Source: Pyrobaculum islandicum DSM 4184
GTDB taxonomy: Archaea; Thermoproteota; Thermoprotei; Thermoproteales; Thermoproteaceae
NCBI RefSeq assembly: GCF_000015205.1
Contig: NC_008701.1
Location: forward strand, 1,367,436-1,431,435
Direction of reading: 5' to 3'
Length of the DNA: 64,000 nucleotides
In this document: positions 26,482 to 34,055 of the stretch, piece by piece
Numbering within the stretch: position 1 is the stretch's first letter
Layout of the letters: every line of letters begins with the position of its first letter
Notes under the pieces: model-generated
Seen by the model: the letters and a program-made list of their open reading frames with translations, nothing else
Told to the model about the DNA's origin: nothing
The model's database searches: none
Program-made: the position numbers and the translations under genes

Positions 26482-27666
26482 CTACGGCTTCACCACCTCC
26501 ACAGCTCTAAGACCCACCTCAGCTACCTCTCGGGGGAGGGCGATGTAGCCATCCACAAGCCTCCTCTGACCCTCAGTAAGAACCCACCTAAAGAACTCCC
26601 TAAGGATCTTGGCTTTAACACCAGCGTTGCCGTATCCCTCCGCTACATAGTCCCGCCAGAGGATTATATATGTAAAAGACACAATGGGATAGCCCCGCGG
26701 CGGGTTAGAAAACTCCATAGACACGGGGTTCCAGTCGTCGCCAGGGCCAGGAGGCGCGCCGTATTTCGCCAAATACCTCTCAAGGCCGGCCGACACCGCC
26801 TCCGACACAGACTCGGCCGTGGGGAAGTAGAACCTCCCGTCGTTGTCATTCCGCACATACGCCACGCCCCCCACTTCGTCGAACTTCCCCCGGTTCTTCA
26901 CCCAGTAGGCGTACTCCACATAGCCGATAGAGTAGGCGTTCTGCAAGACGGCTTGGGCAACCCCCTCGTTCCCCTTCGCCCCCACCCCCCTCCCCACTGC
27001 GTCCACAGGCCACCTAACCACGAGCCCCCACCCCACCGTGTTATTCCACGGCGGGTAGGCCCTGGAGAGGAAGAGGGTAAACGCCGCAGTTGTCCCAGAC
27101 CCGTCGCTCCTGTGCACCGCCACGATGTCTCTACACGGCAGCCTATCCGCAAGCCCCGGGTTAAGCTCCCTAATCCTAACGTCGCACCACTGTCTAACAA
27201 CCCCCATGTAGATCAACGCCAGCACCTCCGCCGTCAGGTTTAGATACCTCCCCGTCACCCCATACGCCACCTCGGGGACGTTGTAGACAACCACGATAGA
27301 GCCCACAGCCACGGGGAACTGGAAAACCCGCCCGCCGACGGCGGCGTACCTATCCCGCGGCAGAGGCACGTCGGAGGCGGCGAAGTCAAGCCTCCTCTCC
27401 AAAAGTTGCGCAACCCCAGCCCCAGACCCCACAGACTGGTAGTTAACCACCGCCGCCCCGCCGCTTAGCCTATAGAACTCCCTAGACCAGACAAACATCT
27501 GTGGAGCTATAAAAGACGAGCCGCCCCCCACTAGAGAACCCCTAACCCCCAGCGCCACCCCGCCGCCACCGCCAGACGCCGCCAGACACTTCGGCGGGAA
27601 AAACAAAACCCCCACCGCCAAGAGGGCCAACACCGCCGCCAAGACAGCCAGAGCCACAGCCCTCAT
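26482..27666 (-). CDS. pstS: Phosphate-binding protein PstS
   Basis: Exported phosphate-binding protein of about 394 residues. I chose the ATG at 27666 because it opens straight into a hydrophobic signal helix (MRAVALAVLAAVLALLAVGV). The upstream in-frame start at 27726 would add 20 non-signal residues. Ligand loops GGGSSFIAPQ and HRSDGSGTTAAF are present, as is FAASDVPLPRD. It delivers phosphate to PstCA. Expression under phosphate limitation is likely but no operator is visible. Confidence 0.9.
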   Translation of the reverse strand: MRAVALAVLAAVLALLAVGVLFFPPKCLAASGGGGGVALGVRGSLVGGGSSFIAPQMFVWSREFYRLSGGAAVVNYQSVGSGAGVAQLLERRLDFAASDVPLPRDRYAAVGGRVFQFPVAVGSIVVVYNVPEVAYGVTGRYLNLTAEVLALIYMGVVRQWCDVRIRELNPGLADRLPCRDIVAVHRSDGSGTTAAFTLFLSRAYPPWNNTVGWGLVVRWPVDAVGRGVGAKGNEGVAQAVLQNAYSIGYVEYAYWVKNRGKFDEVGGVAYVRNDNDGRFYFPTAESVSEAVSAGLERYLAKYGAPPGPGDDWNPVSMEFSNPPRGYPIVSFTYIILWRDYVAEGYGNAGVKAKILREFFRWVLTEGQRRLVDGYIALPREVAEVGLRAVEVVKP

Positions 27667-27739
27667 AAGCCTACGAAAAACATAGAAACAAAAATATTGA
27701 AGAGAAAAACATATAAACCCAAGCATTGAAAAGAAATGA

Positions 27740-27856
27740 CGGCCCGTAGCTCAGCGGTCGAGAGCGCCCGGCTGTAGACAGCCCCTGGGGGGACAGCCAC
27801 AGAAAACCCCCCAGGCCTATAACGGGCGGTCCCGGGTTCAAATCCCGGCGGGCCGA
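27740..27856 (+). tRNA. tRNA-Tyr (GTA) with 43-nt intron
   Basis: The acceptor stem CGGCCCG (27740-27746) pairs with CGGGCCG (27849-27855), with A73 at 27856. The D arm, the T arm with loop TTCAAAT and the anticodon GTA (27774-27776) are all present. The intron is 27780-27822. Joining C27779 to C27823 gives a perfect 5-bp anticodon stem, so the intron sits after nucleotide 39, not the usual 37. The junctions form a bulge-helix-bulge: helix GTAG/CTAT, bulges ACA and AAC, each cut after the second base. The mature tRNA is 74 nt. CCA is not encoded. Confidence 0.9.
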
Positions 27857-27888
27857 TAGTTCTATATACCCCCACGCCCCCAGCCCAT

Positions 27889-28686
27889 ATGACAAAAACA
27901 GCGCTAATTACAGGCGCCTCCTCTGGCATAGGCAGAGCACTCGCCGAGGAGCTCGCCGCGAGGAGATACAACCTCATACTAGTGGCTAGGAGGGCAGACG
28001 CCCTAGAGAGCCTCGCCCGCGGCCTCACGGCGAGATACGGGGTACAGGCCGTGTATTACGTAAAAGACCTCTCCCAGCTGGAGGAGATAGACGCCCTGGC
28101 GCGCGACGTAAGACAAGAGCTCTACGCCCTAGTGAACAACGCGGGGGCGGGGGTATACGGCCCCCTCCACGAGCTAGACGACAGAGACATAGTCTCCACA
28201 ATCGCCCTCAACCTAATAGCCCCAGTGTTACTCACCAAGAAGCTACTCCCCAGGCTAGTCAGGGGAGGGTGTGTGGTAAACGTGTCGAGCTTAGCTGCAT
28301 ACATCCCAATCCCATGGCTCGGCATATACACATCGACAAAAGCAGCCATAGCCAACTTCACAGACGCCCTCAGAATAGAGCTGAAGCCCCACGGGATTAG
28401 GGTCATAGGCGTATACCCAGGCTACGTCCAGACAGAATTCCACAAAAGGCTAAAGACCACCCCCAGCGCAACCAAGGTAAACACCCCAAAAGGCCCAGCA
28501 CTCGACCCCCACGCCCCCTTTCAAAGAGCGGCGCCCGGCCCTCTCCCGGGGGCTCGGGGCCCGTCTCCGCCAGACGCCCTCGGCGGGCGGGGCGGAGGCG
28601 AGAGGGGCACGGCCGTGCCCGGGCGTACGGGCACGGCTGATCGGCCGTGCCCCCAGGGCCGGGGGATGTGGTTCATAAACACATGA
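27889..28686 (+). CDS. Short-chain dehydrogenase with element-derived C-terminus
   Basis: Residues 1 to about 200 are a normal classical SDR: ITGASSGIGRALAEELAAR binds NAD(P), followed by VNNAGAGVYGPL, VVNVSSLAAY and the catalytic YTSTK. After about residue 205 the frame runs through the GC-rich right end of the adjacent TnpB element. There it encodes a Gly/Pro/Arg-rich tail unlike any SDR. The native C-terminus has therefore been replaced. The catalytic core is intact, but the lost substrate-loop region makes activity doubtful. Confidence 0.7.
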   Translation: MTKTALITGASSGIGRALAEELAARRYNLILVARRADALESLARGLTARYGVQAVYYVKDLSQLEEIDALARDVRQELYALVNNAGAGVYGPLHELDDRDIVSTIALNLIAPVLLTKKLLPRLVRGGCVVNVSSLAAYIPIPWLGIYTSTKAAIANFTDALRIELKPHGIRVIGVYPGYVQTEFHKRLKTTPSATKVNTPKGPALDPHAPFQRAAPGPLPGARGPSPPDALGGRGGGERGTAVPGRTGTADRPCPQGRGMWFINT

Positions 28687-28695
28687 AACTTACGA
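28528..28695 (-). ncRNA. Predicted omega-RNA/right end of the TnpB element
   Basis: TnpB nucleases use a guide RNA made from the right end of their element, overlapping the 3' end of tnpB. This stretch is very GC-rich with nested inverted repeats (GGGGCACGGCCGTGCCC, then GGGCACGGCTGATCGGCC). It directly follows the tnpB stop codon. It is conserved with the copy at 57668-57860, including the last codons of tnpB. The guide would be the adjoining SDR sequence below 28528. Transcription is not shown by sequence. Confidence 0.5.
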
Positions 28696-29931
28696 GGTTA
28701 AAAGTGTGATTGCCGAAAAAGCGGGTTGTTTCTGGAGGATTTCCCAGTACCTCCTCTTGGCCCACAACAACGGGATGTTGTCGCGTGTATCGCTGAATCC
28801 GCAAGAGGGACAGCGCATTATGCGTTTCTTATCCTTAACCATTTTTGCTCCGCAACGGGGGCAGATGGTTGAATACAGCCGCACCTCCATATACGGCAAT
28901 CCGTACCACTGGGCGAGGTCTTTCAACCTCCTCCTCAGTTGGCCTAATCCATCGTAGAGATGTTTCCTGTCGCCGCTTTCGCCGCTCTGCTTTCTCGCCG
29001 AATACGTCTTCTCTTCCATTGCGTCAACTACGACGGTGGCGTTGTTCTGTCTGGCGAGCTCGATTATCTCCTTTGCGACTCGCGTCGCGATGTCGCGGAT
29101 CTTCCTATACCGTTTGGACTTGAGACGATTAACTTTGTCCTCAAGCTGACCCCTTCTAGCGGGATCCGCCTCTTTGGCGGCCCGCCTTTCAAGGTCGCTT
29201 ATCCTCTCGTGGAGTCTCCTCAACTTTTTGACCGCGCACTCGTCGGGAAGCCTCATCCGCCTGACAATCTTGCCGTCTACAACGAGCCCCACCACGACGC
29301 CGTGGTCAAGACGGTTAACGTCGACAACGACAATAGCCCTGGGCTCCACCGGCGTCACCTCCCTAGCGAACACCAGGGCGATATACAGGCCGCCGTAAGT
29401 GGGATCCTTGCCCCTCCTCACGTCAATGCCGACGAATGCCAACTTGAGTCTGGCGCCCTCTTCCAACCGCTTTTTAATCCAAGTGACGTTGCTCTTTTTC
29501 AGCTTGACGGCGAAAGGCGGTATGCCGGTCTTCCGCACTCTGACGACACCGCTCTTTAAGTCGACGAAGACGGCTCTGCTCACGTCTTTTTCGCTTTCAA
29601 CTCTAAGCTGGGCGTCAAGCGGAACCGCCCGGTGGAACGCCACGTCGCGCCAAAACACCCTGGCTTTATCCACGAAGTACTTCTTGAGGCTGTACTTGGG
29701 GAATACCTCATCTATTATCTTGACAGCCAACTCCTGTCTGTCTGGCGTGAGGAGTCTGTCCAGATCCTCTGGCGTCAGCTTGGGCTCCTCCTGTCCCGTC
29801 AATTCCTTCAGTAGCCTTCTGACGTACTCCTCCACCGCTAGGTGCATACGCGTCACTAGGTCTAGGACGTCTGGCCGTTCTTCGACGAGGCGCCAAGGTA
29901 TCTCCACCCTCAGCGTTCTGTATGCGTACAT
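28690..29931 (-). CDS. tnpB: TnpB RNA-guided nuclease
   Basis: About 413 residues from the ATG at 29931 (MYAYRTLRVEIPWRLVEE); a longer start at 29994 lacks support. All RuvC pieces are present: AIVVVDVNRLDHG (RuvC-I Asp, near residue 204), VVVDAMEEKTY (RuvC-II Glu, near 305) and SDTRDNIPLLWAKRRYW (RuvC-III Asp, near 383). A zinc ribbon with CPRCGAKM and RCPSCGF precedes the last motif. It appears catalytically intact. TnpB cuts DNA next to a short TAM, guided by its omega-RNA, and helps keep the element in place. Confidence 0.88.
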   Translation of the reverse strand: MYAYRTLRVEIPWRLVEERPDVLDLVTRMHLAVEEYVRRLLKELTGQEEPKLTPEDLDRLLTPDRQELAVKIIDEVFPKYSLKKYFVDKARVFWRDVAFHRAVPLDAQLRVESEKDVSRAVFVDLKSGVVRVRKTGIPPFAVKLKKSNVTWIKKRLEEGARLKLAFVGIDVRRGKDPTYGGLYIALVFAREVTPVEPRAIVVVDVNRLDHGVVVGLVVDGKIVRRMRLPDECAVKKLRRLHERISDLERRAAKEADPARRGQLEDKVNRLKSKRYRKIRDIATRVAKEIIELARQNNATVVVDAMEEKTYSARKQSGESGDRKHLYDGLGQLRRRLKDLAQWYGLPYMEVRLYSTICPRCGAKMVKDKKRIMRCPSCGFSDTRDNIPLLWAKRRYWEILQKQPAFSAITLLTS

Positions 29932-30013
29932 GGCCTTGTATGTGGATGGGCTGAAATATCTGTTGGTTATGGAAGGCGCATGGGGGCAGGCCAAAAGTTT
30001 TACAAGACAAACC

Positions 30014-30039
30014 CACGCGTCGTCGTTGAGAGACGCGTG
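30014..30039. repeat. 8-bp hairpin upstream of tnpB
   Basis: CACGCGTC (30014-30021) and GACGCGTG (30032-30039) form a perfect inverted repeat around a 10-nt loop. It is about 80 nt upstream of the tnpB ATG at 29931, where IS605-group elements carry a left-end hairpin. Confidence 0.45.
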
Positions 30040-30249
30040 CCGGCCATGTTGCTAATCTTCGCCGCCACAAGAACAACTGTTGCCATAAGCAATGTATTGA
30101 TACCCGCCGGCGTCATACGCCGCCGTTGCCACCCCTCGCGTTGTTCATACCAGTGCCGATAATTGCAATGTTGGCGGCGCTTATGGTGAAAACCGCCGTA
30201 AACTCGTTTTTAACCCATCCACACCTCTAAACAATGCAACCACACACCA

Positions 30250-30318
30250 CTTTCAACTCCCTTGGCTCACCTGCCTGACGTCGTTGCTGTCAGGCAGGTG
30301 AGTCGGGAGAGCTGAAAG
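30250..30318. repeat. Long hairpin between the two tnpB genes
   Basis: The core is CTCACCTGCCTGAC (30266-30279) against GTCAGGCAGGTGAG (30289-30302), 14 perfect base pairs around a 9-nt loop. The stem extends outward imperfectly: CTTTCAACTCCC pairs with GGGAGAGCTGAAAG. The whole structure covers about 69 nt and ends 40 nt before the ATG of the second tnpB. It is probably the left-end transposase site of that element; a transcript-based hairpin is the alternative. Confidence 0.65.
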
Positions 30319-30358
30319 AATGTTTCAAAATTTTTTCTCCCCCACGCCAGGCATACAC

Positions 30359-31105
30359 ATGAACCAAGCATACAGGACGTTGAAGATCAGAATCCCATGG
30401 CGGTTGGTCGAGGAACGCCCCGACGTCCTTGATCTCGTCACGAGGATGCACTTGGCCGTTGAGGAGTACGTTAAAACGTTATTGAAGGAAGTCACAGGAC
30501 AGGAGGAGTCCAGACTCGCGCCGGAGGAGCTTGACCGTCTCCTCGCACCGGACAGGCGGGAGTTGCCACACAGGATTATCGAGGAGGTGTTCCCCAAGTA
30601 CGGTCTTGGGAGAGCTCTTGTGAGATATGCCAAGTTCCTCTGGCACGATACAGTGTTCCAACAGGCAATTCCGTTGAGCACCCAACTTAGGGTTGAAAAC
30701 GAGAGAGACATGAGCAGAGCCGTCTTCGTCGACTTAAAGAGCGGTGTCGTCAGAGTGCGGAAGACCGGCATACCGCCTTTCGCCGTCAAGCTGAAAAAGA
30801 GCAACGTCACTTGGATAAGGGAGAGACTACAGGAGGGCGCTAAATTGAAGTTGGCACTCCTAGGCATAGAAAGGCGGAGGGGCGAGGAGCCGGCCTATGA
30901 CAAGTTGTATGTTGCCCGCGCCGTCGCCAGAGAGGTGGCAAAGGCCATAGACAATCCCAGGTACAACGGCGACGTCGTCCCCGGCCTAGCCTACAAAATC
31001 GTAGCCACATTCGCAAGACACCTCTACCCCCTCGCCAAGGCCTACGTCGAGAGGCAGCATCTGAAACGCACTACGGATCGCCCACAGCCCCCAAAATCTT
31101 CATAG
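30359..31105 (+). pseudogene. tnpB: Truncated tnpB, N-terminal half
   Basis: From ATG 30359 the protein closely follows the first ~190 residues of the minus-strand TnpB (PWRLVEERPDVLDLVTRMHL, SGVVRVRKTGIPPFAVKLKK). At AVAREV, just before RuvC-I, it departs. The last ~55 residues (NPRYNGDVVPGLAYKIVATF and so on) are unrelated, so the nuclease domain is missing. The tail overlaps the converging HEPN gene. This is a deletion or recombination product, probably inactive. The foreign tail may be a scrap of another gene. Confidence 0.8.
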
Positions 31106-31478
31106 CGAGATCCACAAGTCTCCTATACTCCCTCCTGGCCAAAATCCCGGCGACGCGGCCTACGTCCACCTCCAGATAGCCATGCACCACCACGTTCCTA
31201 AACCCAACTACAGCTCTATAGAACTTAAGATCTTCCTGCGAAAATACACCCCGCCGCGCCAACACTACGCCAGCCAACACGTAGCTATTGGTGGGCTCCC
31301 CAAGGAGAGCCGCAGCCCTCTGCGCCATGTCGATAAGAGCCTTTGACTGCATCTGCAGAACATGTAGAAACTTAAGAAGTTGGGAAAAGTCGCTAAGGTC
31401 AAATCCTCTGGAGACCTCCTGGTCTAGATACTCCGCCAACTTGGCGATATACTCAGCAAGCGTCCTCAGCCGCGCCAT
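31071..31478 (-). CDS. hepT: HEPN-domain toxin (HepT-like, DUF86)
   Basis: A 135-residue helical protein with RNVVVHGY near residue 99, the R-x4-H motif of HEPN ribonucleases. LIDMAQRAAALLGEPTNSY is a typical DUF86 segment. It overlaps the nucleotidyltransferase gene by 13 nt. HepT/MntA pairs are toxin-antitoxin systems in which MntA modifies the Tyr of R-x4-H-x-Y. The HGY here keeps that tyrosine. The 3' end overlaps the truncated tnpB. Confidence 0.85.
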   Translation of the reverse strand: MARLRTLAEYIAKLAEYLDQEVSRGFDLSDFSQLLKFLHVLQMQSKALIDMAQRAAALLGEPTNSYVLAGVVLARRGVFSQEDLKFYRAVVGFRNVVVHGYLEVDVGRVAGILARREYRRLVDLAMKILGAVGDP

Positions 31479-31879
31479 CTCCCCAACAGAATCTCGTGGA
31501 TCTGGAGCTTCCTCGCGTCGATTTCCCAGTCCTGGCAGACGTTGAAAAACCTAAACACCAGATCCCAATCCTCCACGTAGAGGGGGACTCCCCGGAGCGC
31601 CTCAAGCACAATGGGACAGGGCGTCTCCTCCCAAATCTCCACAAGGTCGAGGAAGTCCTCATTGACGTCGAGCCAAACCGCCAGGTCCCCCAGCAACTCC
31701 GAATACCTCTCCAGGTCAAGCCTCGGGATGGCTATGTCCAAATCCCCCGCCGGCCCCCCAGACGCCGCCGATCCAAACAAAAAGGCAAACTTGACGTAAC
31801 GCCCCCACGGAAACGCCTTAAGCCTATCCAGCGACACCCTATAGCACCTCCCCACCAAGATCTCCACATAAACCAACAT
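31466..31879 (-). CDS. mntA: MntA-like minimal nucleotidyltransferase
   Basis: A nucleotidyltransferase of about 137 residues with FLFGSAASGGPAGDLDIAI, the G-S-x(n)-D-x-D motif, and LVEIWEETPCPIVLEALRG. I chose the ATG at 31879; longer starts add a stretch unlike the family. It is upstream of and overlaps the HEPN gene. The family transfers AMP to the HEPN toxin and neutralises it. Both partners look intact. Confidence 0.82.
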   Translation of the reverse strand: MLVYVEILVGRCYRVSLDRLKAFPWGRYVKFAFLFGSAASGGPAGDLDIAIPRLDLERYSELLGDLAVWLDVNEDFLDLVEIWEETPCPIVLEALRGVPLYVEDWDLVFRFFNVCQDWEIDARKLQIHEILLGRWRG

Positions 31880-31984
31880 TTCCCACCTTATAAACCAACC
31901 TGCCGTTAATACACGTCGGAAAACAGCGCTGGTCCAACTCTCCCACGTAAACAAACTCAGAGACATATAGAAATCCGACAAAAC

Positions 31985-32215
31985 CTGAGACTCCTCTACA
32001 CGCTCGAGGCGCCGCTAGACGCGGTATACAGCCCAGCCGTAGAGGGGGGCCGCATCTACGTAGCGGGACAGAAAGCCGTGAGGTACACAACCGCGGCGCT
32101 TGACGGCGGCGGCGCGGCTGAACTACCACTACCAGCCGCCTCCGCGGTACTAGCCACAGCCCTTCTCCTCAAGAAGCGCCGAAAAAGCCAGCCACAGAGA
32201 AAAACAGCCCTCTGA
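31985..32215 (+). pseudogene. C-terminal fragment of a membrane-anchored surface protein
   Basis: The frame from 31985 encodes LLYTLEAPLDAVYSPAVEGG, RIYVAGQKAVRYTTAALDGG and then a hydrophobic helix PLPAASAVLATALLL with the basic tail KKRRKSQPQRKTAL. This is the usual end of an archaeal surface protein. No start codon or upstream domain is attached; the sequence to the left belongs to the mntA promoter side. I take it as a remnant left by rearrangement. Confidence 0.45.
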
Positions 32216-32371
32216 AGGCCCCAAACAAATGCCGGTTTTGCCCAGGTCGACTTGGCGATCCGTGCCCGGATAGCTTGGGTGTTGCGCAGTGCTTCCCGTA
32301 GAGAAGTGGGAGGCGCAGATGTCCTCCCGCCTCGCCTAGGCTTCTATTTAAACCGGGAGAGGAGCTTCCAT

Positions 32372-32754
32372 ATGCGTCTGTTGGAACAGCTTGATAGGGT
32401 GAAGAGGTATCTGGATCTGCTGAGGGAGAGGTTGGAGGAGGCGGGGACTTGTTTGCCCTCGAGCGACTCGCGGAGCTCGTGGCCCAGTCTGTTCTTGACC
32501 TGGCGGCTATGTGGGCGGCGGCTGAAGGGGGCGAGAAGCCGGCTACCTATAGGGATCTGGCGGCGTTCTTGGCCCGGAGGATCGGGGGCTATGGGGAGTT
32601 CCTGAGGCGCCTCGCCTCTTTTAGGAACATAATCGTGCACGGATACCACCAGCTGGACGAGGCTAGCGAGCTGGAGGCCTTCCACGAGATCGTCTCCACG
32701 ATGCCGCAGATAGTGAAGGTCCTTGAGGCGAAGTTGCCGGCGATACCTGTATAG
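32372..32754 (+). pseudogene. HEPN (DUF86) gene, frameshift in a G run
   Basis: The first part, from ATG 32372, reads LLEQLDRVKRYLDLLRERLE. The rest continues in another frame as LFALERLAELVAQSVLDLAA and ends with SFRNIIVHGYHQLDE, the HEPN R-x4-H-x-Y motif. Adding one G to the four-G run at about 32443-32446 restores E-A-G-D-L-F-A-L-E-R-L. Everything else is intact, so it may be a recent mutation, phase variation or a read error. Confidence 0.75.
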
Positions 32755-32777
32755 ACGACGTCAAGAGGCTGAGAGAG

Positions 32778-33122
32778 GTGTTCGAGAGGCACGGCGTGGT
32801 GTACGCCGTCGTCTTCGGCTCCGTCGCCAAGAGGGGGTGCGGCCGCGATCTGGACCTAGCCGTCAAGTTCGCGAGGTCGATAGGTCTGTGGGATCTTACG
32901 GGCTTCGTGGCCGACGTGGCTGAAGCACTGGACCTCGACTACGGACAAGTGGACGTGGTGGACGTAGACGCGGCGCCCCCCGGCATCCTCCTATCTATCC
33001 TAGAGGGAATCCCTGTGTACAACGAGGAGAGGGCAAGAGAGGACTTGGCGCGGAGGCACGTAGAGCTTCTGGACGTCGGCGAGGCTTGGCGCGCCGCACA
33101 GCGAAGACTCGCGAGACAGTGA
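32778..33122 (+). CDS. Nucleotidyltransferase partner of the second HEPN gene
   Basis: A 114-residue MNT-type protein with VVFGSVAKRGCGRDLDLAV (G-S...D-L-D) and LDYGQVDVVDVDAAPPGI. It begins at GTG 32778, 23 nt after the HEPN stop. No earlier start exists in frame. It is the antitoxin-type partner. Gene order here is HEPN first, opposite to the pair at 31071-31879, and the two pairs point away from each other. Confidence 0.75.
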   Translation: MFERHGVVYAVVFGSVAKRGCGRDLDLAVKFARSIGLWDLTGFVADVAEALDLDYGQVDVVDVDAAPPGILLSILEGIPVYNEERAREDLARRHVELLDVGEAWRAAQRRLARQ

Positions 33123-33424
33123 GGACGCGCACAGACAGATTCAGCCCCGACGCCCCACTCTTGATTAATCCGCCCCTAGCTCATCCACTATGTTTCCTCA
33201 GAGTAAGCCGGACGCCACATAGGTCCCTGCCGAGCTCGCCTGTGTGTCCGCACCGAGCCGGTGGTTGTGTGAATTCGCCGGCCCGCCGGACCTCTTGGCG
33301 GCGTACGTGACCCCCACTGCGTCGGGGGCAGGCTTGGAGGCGGCGAGGAGGGCGTGCTCCATATGTCTCCGACGCGAATTGGCTAGCCTCGTCTGGCGTT
33401 TTCCAGCGGCCTCTCTGAACCCCT
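33123..33424. other. Gap without recognised gene
   Basis: About 300 bp between converging TA genes. Frames on both strands are open but Arg/Ala/Pro-rich with no domain pattern. It could be a decayed gene, but I cannot name one. Confidence 0.4.
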
Positions 33425-33838
33425 TCAACTACGGTTCTCAAAGGGGGTGACTACCTTTACGCCGATTTTTGAGGCGATTTCTGCTTGTGTTTTGTCTAAC
33501 GTGAGGAGCGGCACGCCCTTCCGCATGGCGAGGGATATGTAGAGCGCATCGTATATAGCGATGCCGTGCGTCAAGGCGATATCGAAGGCGTAGCCGAGAT
33601 ACGCCAACTCCGGCTCTAGCTTAATGTTCTTCTCTAGCAGGCTCAACAAGATTTGAAATAGCTTATAAGCCGTCTCTCTAGAGATTAGTCCCCTTCTATA
33701 GGCTTTCCATATTGTGTTGGCCGCCTCTTTCGCGGCCAAATCTATCGAGACAGATTGCCGTATGTACGCGGCTAGTTTTTCCCAGCTTGGCTCTTTTAGT
33801 AAAAACGCCGCGAGGACGGAGGCGTCAATCGCGATCAC
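33425..33838 (-). CDS. vapC: VapC-family PIN-domain toxin
   Basis: A 137-residue PIN ribonuclease. The acidic residues are in place: D in IAIDASVLAAFLLKE near residue 5, E in DLAAKEAANTIWKAY, D in GIAIYDALYISLAM near 99 and D in LLTLDKTQAEIA. It degrades RNA when freed from its antitoxin. It overlaps the upstream antitoxin gene by 14 nt. Confidence 0.85.
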   Translation of the reverse strand: MIAIDASVLAAFLLKEPSWEKLAAYIRQSVSIDLAAKEAANTIWKAYRRGLISRETAYKLFQILLSLLEKNIKLEPELAYLGYAFDIALTHGIAIYDALYISLAMRKGVPLLTLDKTQAEIASKIGVKVVTPFENRS

Positions 33839-34055
33839 GATCCTCCCTGATGGAGGTCTGGGAAAACCCCGCTGGGACTTCTACGTCGAGGCTCTCCAAC
33901 TCCTTGACAACTTTCTCCATATTCTCCTCGGCTTCTAGCTCTCTAATCTTCTCCTCTACAAATTTTCTCAACTCCTCTCCCCAATTCACCTTGTCTTTAT
34001 ACTTCTCCATCTTCTCTTTCAACTCGCGCCCAACTTCGAAACTCACGACGGCCAC
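33825..34055 (-). CDS. vapB: VapB-like antitoxin
   Basis: A 76-residue protein with an N-terminal VVSFEVGRELKEKMEKYKDK strand-helix, like the VapB/RHH antitoxins of Crenarchaea. A highly charged helical middle and a short C-terminal segment probably wrap the toxin. It is the first gene of the vapBC operon, with the toxin ORF overlapping its end. Confidence 0.75.
   Translation of the reverse strand: MAVVSFEVGRELKEKMEKYKDKVNWGEELRKFVEEKIRELEAEENMEKVVKELESLDVEVPAGFSQTSIREDRDRD

Larger units (their letters stand above)
28525..29994 (-). mobile_element. IS200/IS605-group solo-TnpB element
   Basis: A tnpB gene (28690-29931, minus strand) with its structured right end (28525-28690) and an upstream region with a small hairpin. 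No tnpA (Y1 transposase) is present, so it would need a helper. The left boundary is unclear because a second tnpB lies head to head from 30359. The right boundary is supported by comparison with the tnpB-less copy at 57668-57860, whose similarity stops at the matching place. Confidence 0.65.

Noticed and set aside
28560-28670. GC-rich hairpins after tnpB as a transcription terminator
   Set aside because: The block is conserved with the orphan copy at 57668-57860, including the tail of tnpB, which fits a right end/omega-RNA better than a terminator.
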